Of a stretch of DNA of 64,000 nt, positions 12,914-25,400 are shown one piece after another. The notes under the pieces are model-generated. The model was given only the letters and a program-made list of their open reading frames with translations. It was not told the DNA's origin and made no database searches. Both the position numbers and the translations under genes were made by a program. The stretch is from the NCBI GenBank assembly GCA_020746105.1, contig CM036621.1, positions 53,602,264-53,666,263 on the forward strand, in the 5' to 3' direction. Positions within the stretch are counted from its first letter, which is position 1. Each line of letters opens with the position of its first letter. Origin of the DNA: Trogon surrucura (lineage: Eukaryota > Chordata > Aves > Trogoniformes > Trogonidae).

Positions 12914-13149
12914 GCACCCTCTGCCCAGCATCAGCTCAGCACTGGGGTCACGGCCCCCGACCGTGTGGCAGCCGCTCCTGGGCAGAGCCTCACTGTGAGG
13001 TGGATGGGACACAGTTTTAGAGATCTTCCATAAAAGAAAACTCCTCCAGTCAATTTTCACTAGTATAAAGGTGGTGGTATCTTCAACACAGACATTAAGT
13101 AAAATGGAGAGAATAAATGAGGAAAAAAATGATTGAAAATTAAAAACTA

Positions 13150-16100
13150 CTCCATTCCACGTTCATGATGTTTTTAATACTCATCTTGCTAAGATGCAGA
13201 ACAAGGACTATTGAATTTCCATTCATTAGCAGCCAACAAGATATGAATGAGTATTAACTTCAAACAAAAACTGATTCATAACATCAAGTTGTGCACTTAA
13301 AAAAATAATTACAAATCATTTTTAGAAGTAACAGTGGAAGCAATAATGAATATAAAACATGACTGATTAGGCTTAAAATGTAACTTCAAGTATTCTATGG
13401 CATTTTCTCAGACATTTGACTTAAATTTGTTTGTGCAATACCCATCTTTGCATAGTAAAGAAAAAATGGTTAAACTCCAGCCTTAAGTAATCTGTTTCTT
13501 TTAACATGCACCTATACAGCTGTTAATTGGCCTAGCAGACTTCTCTTTTAGGAGGATCAGATCAAATCAGTGAGATCATGCAGCAAACTGGAACGAGCTA
13601 GACAGTTACCACAGCTTCTTGTCCAGGTGAACAGACTAATAGTAATGAAGCAAACCTGTAGCAAATGAAATGGAGGCAGTGCCGAGCAGGTCTTCTTTGG
13701 GTGACATTTTGCAATGAACAAATTGACACTAAACGCACGTTTACGTCCCAAAGCAGAATAAAGTCGAGATGTAGAAAACAACACCTGCCAAACCCAGCTC
13801 TTTTAATTAGCGACAGCAAGTGCTCCAGCCTGTACCTACTCCGAGCTGTGCTGTCACTTGAGTTCTGTACACACGGGGCAGAAAGTGAACGGGTTCTTCC
13901 ACATACACACAACAGCTGATGAGGGGAGCATAAATTCAGTCAAGAAATCATAATTCTTATGAAACTGCTGGTGTAAAAAAAAGTTACTCCAGCACTGAGC
14001 ATATATACATAGTAGTTGGGGACCACTGTGGTCTGATTTAAAACATCACATTATACACTAACAATGTTGTTTGTGAAATGCCTCTCAAAGGTTTATTACA
14101 CAGGTAGTTCAGGTATAGCCAGTCAATTTTACTCATTTCAATTTTTAGTAGCCACTAGTGTTTCTGTTGTGAGTTACACTTGCTTTGGAAGCGGAATCCT
14201 AACAAAGTTGGGAATTATGTTCCCAAGCAAAGTACTTTTAGAGGATAATAATACAGTTGCAAGTATTTTTGGTTTCCCATTAAAAATCTTGTCACTAACT
14301 TCACTCCGCTTGAAGCCAGGCAGGAATTTTTCAGAATAAGATTTATAATATATATCAACATTGACTACCTGTGTGCAGCACCTTTAACTCATAGCGTAGT
14401 AAGTGTTAATGTGATTATGTTAAAGCTGTTTAAAAACATTTAATAATTACTGTCAACCAAAACACTATACTGTAGTTCTCTTGTGAGACTGTTGAATTGA
14501 ACATTATTATAATAAGATATAATTGAAATGAGATTTTTCAAGTCACAGGAAACCTGCAGCATTTTCTTCATGTTTTGGCTCTTAAAGCTAACTCAGGAAA
14601 CAGATTTCCACTGAACAAAGATGGAGTAAGTACTGTAACTGGACTTCCGTAGTTACTAATGTCCAACCTTTAACTTCAAAACTGCAAAAGCTTTTAATTC
14701 TGACTAGCAGATGCAGCAATCAAATTTTTCGTTTGCTTCACTTACACAAACCGAATTACCCAAGTCTTAAATCAAGATGAAAAGGAAGAGCCAGACGGTA
14801 CAGCTCTACATGTTATGGGAGGCCTAAACTAGACACCTTCATACCTTTCTCATGTCAGATACATCCAGGCTCACCTGATTACTTGGGGAACAGTCCCACT
14901 GCCCAGCACTTCTCCTCATACATCTATGTTGGCACACAAGGGGTCTAAAAGTAACCACAACACACAACCCCCTGAAGTTACAGGGGATTTGGCAGGCTTT
15001 GTGATGGTAAGTAGCTAGCAGCAGCCAAGGGTCAAAGTATTAATTCTGCATTATACTTTGAAAAGTGAGATGTGTCAAAGCGATACAGGGAGTGAGTCAG
15101 TCACCTTTGTGAGCTGGTTTGGGTGGCTGGGCAGAAGGCAAGAGAAGGTTTTAACATGTTGTTAAGTATTGTAAGGCTTATTTAACTTTTTATTTCACAG
15201 GATCTAGACAGGAAAAAAAGTAGCTGTAATTTATTTTTTTTTTAAAAAGTAGCTTTAGTTTAAAGAAAAAAAAAAGAGAGAGCTTGGCACTTCTGTGATT
15301 AGTTTGAGAGGGTGTCACTTATCTTACGTTATATTACAGAAAAACTGCATAACTGCCAAAAAAAAAGTAATCCAGACTTATAGTCAATACATAGATATGC
15401 ATTTATACATTTTAATTGTTTTTGGTTTCAAGCATACAAACTTTAGATCACATCTGTTTGGTGTCAGAGCTCCCTGCATCTGCATGCTATTATCTGCCTT
15501 TTTTGAGCAAGCCCAGAACATCCGCTGTACAACATGCTACAGGAAAAAAGGGGAGCAAAAAAACCCAAAACCAAACCCAACATCAAAAATAGATTTACAT
15601 AAAGAATAGAACCTTTTTATATGGAAATCCTTTTCTCTCATATATATATATTTATATATAATCTGTGAAAATGATACGTCAAAATCTTATTTCCATATTT
15701 ACACTTTTTCCTTCTTGGAAGAATTAGATCCATCACTTGATAGCTTCCATACTCAACAGACTCCTTGCCCAGGAGACCAAAACAAGGCGGAGAGCAAGCT
15801 TGCGGAGCAGGGAACTCTGAAGTCCAGCAGCAGAACACGCTGCATGGCTAGAAAAGCTATCCGAGCCTGGTATCGGCCTCCCAGTGGTTTTTGTTTATTG
15901 GGCTGCAGAATCTGCTTGGGGTCAGCTTGCTAGCTGGGTTGTTTGTATGTGAGCCATGCAGGTTACCCTTTCAAAATTAGCTCCTCATGCCTCTGGAGTT
16001 TGATAAGAAAAAGGAAGTCATGCGAACTCAAGTGAAGTTAGAGTGCCAACAGGCTGGGAAAAAAAAAATCTGCTATTTCATTATTTTGGAACAGTTCTCT

Positions 16101-16410
16101 TATTGCACTTGGTCTATGTGGCTCCTCCTTTTGTTTGAGTAAAATAAAAAACCCAACTGATTTTGAAACAGTCTGCTTGTAACATTTGTCAGTTAATGTT
16201 AACAAGAGAGAGGTGACTAGAGGAAGTATTTCAAACTTCTCTCCAAAAAGGATGGTCTTCTACCACCTCAAATCCTAATGTCCCAACATTGTGATTATAG
16301 TCATTGTTTCTCATGTTCTTCCTCACTGATTTAGTTCCTGTGCAGCTACCACAAAGACATCATACCCAAAATCCAGTAGTGCAAGGAGCAGCTTTTTGAA
16401 TCACTTTCCT
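13150..16410 (-). other. ADAM23: ADAM23 3' UTR (extent inferred)
   Basis: The region after the stop is AT-rich, free of recognised repeats and T-rich in the ADAM23 sense, with no coding signal. Candidate minus-strand poly(A) signals are AATAAA at 15894-15899, 15230-15235 and 15189-15194, and ATTAAA at 13173-13178. The last lies just before the base-composition flip, so a 3' UTR of about 3.2 kb is the favoured reading. The exact end cannot be fixed from sequence alone. Confidence 0.5.
13173..13178 (-). terminator. Candidate distal ADAM23 poly(A) signal ATTAAA
   Basis: Reads ATTAAA on the minus strand, followed downstream on that strand by a T-rich stretch. It is the last good minus-strand hexamer before the region changes to plus-strand composition. 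Confidence 0.3.
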
Positions 16411-16459
16411 TCAGATAGGACCTTGTTGACTCGGATCGAACCTTCGTTTTTTGACATTT
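16411..16459 (-). CDS. ADAM23: ADAM23 last coding exon: cytoplasmic tail and stop
   Basis: The 49-nt coding part encodes (K)[15 protein letters not shown] then TGA at 16411-16413, the very short basic cytoplasmic tail of ADAM23. There is no PDZ-binding ending like that of ADAM22. The acceptor is caacctggaag. If both transmembrane exons are skipped, the exon is read in another frame with a stop at 16401-16403. Confidence 0.97.
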
Positions 16460-19400
16460 CTTCCAGGTTGCATCAGAAGGAGATGAAAAGAGAAAAACGC
16501 AAAACATTACTTAGATATAACAGGAACAAAGTCATTGCCAAGGTCACAGTAAAGTAAAAGGCTCACACTGAGACAGTTTAACAAGCAACTTTTCCAAGGG
16601 GAAAGGAATTTGCCTGCACGCTTTCTGTAGCACAGTATCAAGTATTGGTATCCTTATGCAGTTTAAAGATCATGCTGATGTGCAGAATTCAATTATTTCT
16701 GCAGTACGTCAAGCAGTGCTCTAAATTTATAGAAACTTCCAGCCCACAGTCATGTTTGTGTCCATGAGGCCAAGAAAGCATGCACAGACCTAAAGGGAAT
16801 GAGTCAGACATGCCAGTGCTGGAAATACACCAGCACACACAGACTTGAGTTCTCAGAGCAGGTGCCCATCTCTGGCCATGACAGAATGTCACCATTTAGT
16901 TTACATATTCCAGTGTGATGAAAAAAATGAGTGTCTCTTGTGAGCTCTTACCGCACTATTGACCATAACTGCTGTGAATCTTAGTAAGGTGCAAAACATA
17001 GCAAAGACATTGTGTTCGAAGGAGACTGGACGGTTCTGTAAATCGCGTGATCAGAATTTATTGTTAACAGTGAACAGCGAGCTGGTCAGTGACATCCAGT
17101 CTCCTGCGATACCGATATCCTATGTCAAACAGCAAGACATTAGGAAGCAACAACAAAACTTGGGTGCAACCTCCCCAGTATCTGGCTTTATGTGGGGCAT
17201 CAAGCAAGGGGCTCATGCATTTAGTTTTAACACTGGGCATATGCACCACTACCGCCACCAAACCGACATGCAAAATATACAGAACAAGAATTCATAAATT
17301 CCCTAAAGCTACGTACCAACCCCAGGAGTTTCTGTTTTCTGCAGCCCTGATAACTAACACCGCTGCTACAGTGTTTATAAATATATTGTATATAAATATA
17401 CCAGGTTTGCCTGGTGGTTTAAAAGACCAGATGCAGGCAAAGGCAACTTCTTTTTGAGAAGAGCTCCCTCCAAAGACTGGTAATTCTTGGGCATCCTCTA
17501 TTTTGTTTTTCCCTTGGGTACCAGCACCTACATTTTTGCAAGGTGAATGCTTAAGGATTGCTGGTTTCTGAAAGGTCACTGTATTCATCTTTCAATCGTT
17601 TCCCTTCTAAGGGTACTCTACTAATATTCCTTTTGAATTAGGCTGGCATTACTTCACTAGCCATCCATCCTCCTCTGTACTACAGGTAAATTTGAGGTGA
17701 GCACGTTATTGTTTCAGGCTGACTTGAAGAACTGTGTGATAGGAAGTATGAATATGATCTAACTCGGTTAAATATTGAGTTAAAACCTGCTTTGTGTCTG
17801 CCTGTCCTGCCAGTTTCAATGGGAAAAGGACTTGTCTGCTTCACTTCCCCCACCCCCCTTTAATACTGTCTAGCACACTTGAATTCAACCACTACTGATG
17901 AGCAAGTAATTAGTCAGTCCCCTTCAATCATCAATGCATGTAAACCAATCCAATGACGTAACTTGTCCTCCTACTCTAGGGAAAGTAACCATATTCCAGT
18001 TCACCTGAAGAGAACAAGTCATTAAAACATACACTGAATTACATTCTGTTAACTGAGCTTATTTTAGTTAAAGAAATGGACTTTCTAAGTCTTAGAACAA
18101 GGTCTAGAGGACAGATGCTATGCTAGCTTCTCGGTACAACCTATCAAATCTTTTCTAACCTGATCTCCACCAGTGAACTACTCCAGTAAGGACTGTTCAG
18201 TTGTACGACAGCTCAGTCAGCACCAGCACCCCTGCGATGGGGCAACACCTGTGCCCTCGCCATGCGTTCTGCAAGCTGTCCAAACCATGTATTCACTCAT
18301 TGCCTAGTTTTATCCAGCAGAAATACACACTTCAAGGAAGAAGGTACTAACCAAGCCACTGGCCTTCTTCACTTAGGATATTCTGCTAACGGTGTTGTAT
18401 GAGAAAGAAACGTGAAGAACTAAAAGAACATTTAACAGAAGAGCCTGAAATAGTCTGAAATACATCAGGTACAGCATCAGGAAGGGAACATAACACACAC
18501 GTGCAACGTGTTAACCCAAGCCTGCCACATCTCTCTGCTGCAAACACAGTGCTTCACAGCTGCTTTAACAACTTCGCTCTGAATTACCAACCATTTTAAT
18601 ACTAAAATGAAGACAGCAGTCTTTCTTAAATTAGCAACTAGAACAAGGCCCTCTCTTCCCCAAGAAAATTACAACAGAAAGAAAGGAAACCAGGTGAGTA
18701 TCAGGTCCTGCATATTTGCACCTCATCATGGCTATGTATTGTAGTAGTACAAGGTTCCTTTCAGTATGTGTCAGTAGAATGGTGAGGCAGGGAACAGAAA
18801 AGTCTGCCGTGGAAGGACACCTAGGAGAACAATGCTATTTCCTAATTCTTTTTTGGTTTATGTGGAAGATCTTAGAATATTAACTTTGTTTTGGCATTTA
18901 ATGTTTTAACACCTTTTTAAATAATGAGGGTCAGCCTTTCGATCTGCAATGCAACTTAAAGAGTGTCTCTAACAAAAAATTATATGTGATTCTGAATCAA
19001 AAAAGCACACTGTGCTACAGCACATCACTGCCTCTCTAACATGGTCATCTTTACAAAAAAACCCATATTTTAGAGAAGAAAAAACGGTTTAAAAAAAAAG
19101 GCTGGATGTATGTAAGAAATACCTTGCTGCAATTCTCTGCATTTTGGGGTCTAAATGCACCTGTACAGACTGGTTAAAAACTTGGCACCTGTTATATCTG
19201 GGTAGGTCATTGGTCCACCCACTAATATTCCGTTAAAGGGACAGAAAACCCTGCAGCTCTTCAGATAAGAAACAACTGCTAGAAATAGATTTGTGCCTAC
19301 AATAAACTCTCCTCTGTTGGCTGCTTTTGCATTCTGATATAATGAGAAGCAGCTTTGTACATGCATTTCCACATTGCTTTTACTAGCATTGCCTCTTAGC

Positions 19401-22400
19401 AGTAGTGGTTTATTACCAAAAATTTGCTTTAATACTGTCAAAGTCAGCAACATAAGCATTTAATTCATAGAAGTTTATATTACTGCAGTAGCTTTGCAAA
19501 AGTAAGTGAATAAAATGAGTTGTCACTGCAACTGCTGCCAATGCACAGAACTGCTCTAATGGTAAACATGTCCTTCCTGTATTGGTCCTATATGAACCAC
19601 CATATACTGACATCTTGTGCAGATTTGCTACATTAAAATGAATTTCATGTTTCATGAATGTCATACTTCTGTACATTACCCAGCAGAGTGCAAGTATAAA
19701 TATGCTGGACTCCCTTCCTACAAGCTGAACACCAGGTACAGCTTTAAAAGTGCTATGCAAGGCTCACATGAAGTACAATCTACTTCTTAACAAGCTTTCC
19801 ACCTACTGCATTTAACTCAAAGCCTCCGGAAATGTGTAATGAGGCTCTATGCCCTATAAAATTGTCAGTTAACTTTTTTCTTTCCCATTCTATCCATACA
19901 TTAACTTGATTAGAAAGATTAACCTTGGGCTCATTCTTGAAGCTGGAAGTTGTTTGTTTGTTTTTTTTACTTTGTTTCTCTAAACTTGCACCAAGACTTC
20001 TTTTACACTTCCCCTCCAACCCTCACCCCCCACCACCTCAGTTCATTAACAAAGTTTGCTTAGTTGCAGCTTACGTTTGATATGGACTTGACACCACAGT
20101 ACCGTATGTTCATATGAACATCTGATAACCTGTGAAACAGAAATCACATCTCCCAGTTTGTAAAGCATTAGCTACCTTCTCTCTTTGCAGAGACTAAACA
20201 TATCACTTGCTTAAAAAGAAAAAGTTAAAATCTTTATTATCCTCATCTGTCCCTCCAGATATGTCTGAAGCAAGTATCAGAGGGGCTACACGTGCTAGCC
20301 CTCTTTTGTACAGAAGCTGAAAAGCCTTTTCAGTTCCCCTCTGACCCCCAGAAGAAACATGCACTTCAAGCTGTGAGCTAGGCCAGGCCAGTGTATTTGA
20401 GGTTCTGCTACAGAATAAACATTTGTGTTTTGCTCTTTTGAGAAGAGCAGCTTCAAGAGACATATCTAATATAGCTCCTCTAGAAGAGTAACAATGTTTG
20501 GGCAAATGAACACACCAGAATGCAAAGCTGAACACTCTGAGAGCAGTTTGAGAGACGTGGAGCACAAAGAAGAACTAAACGGTCAGTTAAATCCTGTGTT
20601 GTTTCAGACTGAGGGGGATTCTCCTAAAGATCTGTGTTCATACAAGTTCTCGAGTGCGGTGTCGCCAGTCGCCAGGCAGACTGCTCGCACAGCTGCTGCG
20701 GGGCTGATGCAAAAGAGCAAAGGCTGTCATAGCACAATACAGCTTAAAAAGATCCAGAGGAAGAAACTGCCTGAAGTTTTGGTATTTTAATGACTTCTAC
20801 AGTGTTTTCAACAAACTACCCTCTGCAATACAAACATATTATTTAGGGATGTATTAGGATGATTATTTAGGGAAAGTACATGAATTGCTAAGTACAGACA
20901 TGTCTGACAGCAGAAAACTGGTCCGAGACATTTACTTTTTCCAACAAAACGTAGCTCGGTTAATTTCCACTGAACCTTGCGATAGCTGTATTTCTGATCT
21001 TGTTGTTCTAAACATGTGTCTGCATTATTGTTCTCAATAAAGCAGAAATTTTATTAATCAAAATGTTAATGCAAGCCTTGCAGAAAATGTGCCTGTATTT
21101 ATTTCAAAAGCTAATTGCAGTGAAGTACAGGGGGGAAAAAAACCACCAACCTCGGTTCTGCAATTAGCTGAATTATTTATGTATTGTTTCTATGCTTTAT
21201 TTAGGTTAAAAGAAAACTGTCTCCTATAACTATGCATTCAGTAGGATACGGTAGAAAAAAAATGTAAATGTACTTGTATCAGATAATGCTACAGAATGTG
21301 TCCAAGTATTACAGAGAATCTGTAAAAAAAAAAAAAAAGCGTTACTCACAGGCTAGGTCTATACACAGAAGAAATCTTCCCATCTATCACGTTAAAAGAA
21401 TCCCAATTCCTCCTTCTGGTGTTAACAGCACATGTGAATCCATGTCTGTCACTGCATATTCTAAAATATATGCTGCATTTGAATTTCTGCCTTTGCACAG
21501 AGATTTGATAAAACACAACAAAAACCGCATAAATACTACATTATTTTACCATTTGTAAATATGGAAAATACAAATCTCAAACACAGGAGATGCGATGCAA
21601 AAGATAGAGGACTATATTAAAACTACGTTGTTTAGGGCTGCCCTGTAGTAACTTAGAAACACTGGAGACTAACCTAGAGGTATTTATCGTACAAATAAGT
21701 GGATTTGATTTATTTAACTGAGAAGAAGCTGCAAGACAAAAAAAATACAGCAGCTCAAGGTAAGTCTGTCAGCGGGATTTAAAAAGGCTTATGAAGATCA
21801 TACGCCCATTCTTAAAATCACAGAATCACAGAATCACAGAATGTTAGAGGTTGGAAGGGACCTTAAAGATCATCTAGTCCAGCCCCCCCTGCCAGAGCAG
21901 GATCACCTACACTAGAGCGCACATGAACGCGTCCAGGCGGGTTTTGCATGTCTCCAGAGAAGGAGATTCCACAACCTCCCTGGGCAGCTTGTGCCAGTGC
22001 TCTGTCACCCTCACAGTAAAAAAAGTTTTTCCTCATATTTTTCTGGAACCTCCTGTGTTCCAGCTTCCACCCATTGCCCCTTATCTTGTCAGTGGACGCC
22101 GCTGAAAAGAGCCTGGCTCCATCCTCCTGACATTCCCCCTTGACATATTTATAAACATTGATGAGGTCACCCCTCAGCCTCCTCTTCTCCAAGCTAAAAA
22201 CGGATGTTTTGATACGTTTTTGTATTAAATCTTTGTTTAGGAATATTTTGCTTCTGTATGCATATGGAATTAAGGCCCCTGTACACTATGAAAATGTAAC
22301 AGTCTAAACCAGAAATAAACATTCTCAGGTGACGTTTGAAAAGTGAATTAACAAGTAAATATGACCCAATCACTGTATTCTGCTTTGACAGCCACCTTAA

Positions 22401-25400
22401 TCAATTAGGGGATAATTTTTTTTTCTCAACTCAGACGTGGAATATGATTACAGTTCATATAAAATATCTGAATTATTATAAACACCTGATTGAGGAATTC
22501 TGGCTTATTGTTGCCTCGTGACTTAAGCTTGATTCATGTTATTGAAAAGAAACAGCAACCTGAATACCATGGAAAATTGCTTTTCTTGCACTGAAAACCT
22601 CCATGATTTGTAAGGTTATAAAAATTGATTCTAAATTTAGATGCTTTTTACCAAATATGGGCCATGCATGTAGGCAGACTTGACACTTTAAAAGGCAAGA
22701 GCTAAGTACCTCTGTATGAGACTCTTTACTTTATTGGTCGCAAGCAAAATGACTGGTACGTTAATCTTCACGGTTATAAAACTCGTTGAACTAGAATGTG
22801 ATAAGAAATGTTTTCATCTTTCAGGATAGAGCTCAAGATTTCAAAATGTTCTCTCTAAACCTGATTTTTTAAAAGAAATTGTAACTTGATAGTAAATTAA
22901 GAAAAAAAGCAGTAATCACAAATAAAAGTTAGCTCTGGTACTTCTGAGTCAACTGTCACACACTCGTTACTGAAAACTACTGTGCTACTGCCACCGCTTA
23001 CCATTTATGCATGAATTTGGTCTTTAATTATAAAAACAAAAATATCAGTTTGAAAGTACTTCTGCATTCAAAATAAAATGCCCTTAAGACAAGTGTCTTC
23101 TGGGCTTTTTAGCCACTGTAGTCAACTTCTGAGAACAATGGTACTGACGAGCGGTGAAAAACAGAATTTGCTCCCTAAATGTTAGGGTGAACTCATGAAA
23201 GTTAAATTCTTTGATTGTTCTTCAGCTTTGCACCCTGATGACATCTGCTTGTTTCAAATCCGTTTCCTCCTCTTGCTCAGTGCACACACGCGTAATTCTT
23301 TCTCTCTAAAGCAGTTTGCTGTAGTTTGAGGGGTGAGGGGGGAGTTAGCTTAGAAATCTTGTAGCAGGAACTCAAAATTTAGTGATGTAAGCAAGAAATA
23401 GAAATGCCATAGCCACTGAAGAGAAGACATGCGGCATTGCTTACTTAAAGCCCCATCCTGTCCCCCCAAGGACAATAGCTGCTACCAGGATGGCACCAGC
23501 GATGGAGCCTATTATAAGATTGGTGGCACTAGGACCTGTGATAAAGGATTATGGTAAGACAGACATAAGAACCAACCACTTTATTCACATTAAGTGAAGC
23601 AACTGAAGGGTATTCAAACAATTCAAGGAATACAGACAGCACACAAGGTGATGTCTCTAGACAATTTCAGTAAGCCCAACTTTAACAGTAAGCATGAACA
23701 AAGCTGTTGGTCTCTGCATTATGCTGTGTTGACTTCTACCATAGATAAAAATCTAGTATTAGTAAATTCCACTGTGACTTACACCATTATCTAGTGAATA
23801 AACTGTCAGCTGAGGACACTAAGATATTTGTGAATAATTTATTAGTTTAAAGCAAGAAGTATGAATGCTGTATGCTTTATGACTACAGCAAATGAGAAAG
23901 AAAAAAAAAATCAAAAAGCCTGACTTCTTTTCCACGGGGACCCTGAACTGCAGTAGATGTTTTAATTTGAGTTGAGAGCATCTAGGACCACTTGCTAATC
24001 GCAGTACAGCGTCCCTACCATTAAGTCAATGCTAAATTTACAAACAATTGCTTGACAAAAGCAAAGGACTATATAATAAGGAACAAAAGTTAAGCTTTCC
24101 AAACATCAAAGCATCTCTTCACCATCCTCAAGAAGCTACTTAACAACAAAGTGGGGAAGGGTGGAGCAGGAAAAAAAGAGCAACAAAAAGTAGCAGCACA
24201 AAGTATGTTTGTGCAATTTTCTGAAGAGGGCAAAAGAACACTAAATAAGATATTCATAATTGACCCTTAAGTGCTCTACTGGAGGAAAATCGACAATAGG
24301 CTTAAGTCATTTTAATGGGTCTGTACAAAGATTTTTTGTTGAGCAGTCTTTGATGTAAAGCACCTGAGCTCAAGGCAAAATGAAACCAACCCAACAGTTC
24401 CTTTGCAGCATATATTGCACGCTTTTGATTTAAACATCTATATGTTCAGAACAGCCTCCAAAAACCAGTTTTAGCCTCCTAAACCAGTCTCCCAAACCAA
24501 CCTTTCTACACAGTAATTGAAATTTTCCTCCTTTAAATGTTCTGAAATTGAGTTTGGAAAACTGTCAGACAGCTAACATAAGGAAGAAAAAGGAGCAGCC
24601 AGAGATCAGCAAAGGAAAGAGCAAGGACAGCTGCAACAACTGAAAGTTTTAAGCTGTTAGGTCGGTATCACAGAACCTTCTGCCCAGTCCCAGACACTAC
24701 AGTAAGTACATGCCCTAAGATTTAAAACGTAACGCAGGGACCTAACTTCAGTGCATCCGTTACATGTTCCCCATATCAGTGCCTCTGGAGATCAGATTAG
24801 CTAAAAGAAAATCATGTTTTAAAAATTACGTCCTGCAATTCTTATACAAAGACTGTGCAGGAATACGAGTAAGAGACTTGCCTGAAAAAAAATATAGCGA
24901 GCTTTACAGACAGCAGCAGTGCACAAAGTTGACAACAATAATAAAAGGTAATTTTTCACAATTTGGAAGAATGTATTTTATTTGGACTTACCTTTAAAGT
25001 CACACCTGGATCAAATCAACAGGAGTGAGCACAGTGCAGGGTAAACGAATGCCATTCCAGAGGCTTTATATTCCCAGTTAAGGCTTGCTTTCAACTGCAG
25101 CCCAGTGAGCTACTGTATCTGACTATCTATGACTTAATTCTGAACTTTATGACGTGATTGCACAACAAAAGACTTAAAACACAGTAAGTAATTTATCTGT
25201 AATAAATTTTAGAAGCCTTGAAAAAAATCTAAAGCTGATTTTTTTTTCTAGCCATGGAATGCTACCTTCCCACAAAAGAGGCACAATGATTAACTGATAG
25301 TAACATGCTCATAACTTAGGTAAGGAAGTACCAAATGACTGCTTTTTTACATCCTCTTCTTATTATGTTCCCTGGTTGTTAAATATTCAGCGGGAGGGGG

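Noticed and set aside
16959..17588. Overlapping frames of about 70-120 codons on both strands
   Set aside because: No recognisable domain, intronic position and mutual overlap suggest chance.
20203..20565. 120-codon minus-strand frame in the last ADAM23 intron
   Set aside because: No family resemblance, no matching splice sites, and similar frames occur on the opposite strand.
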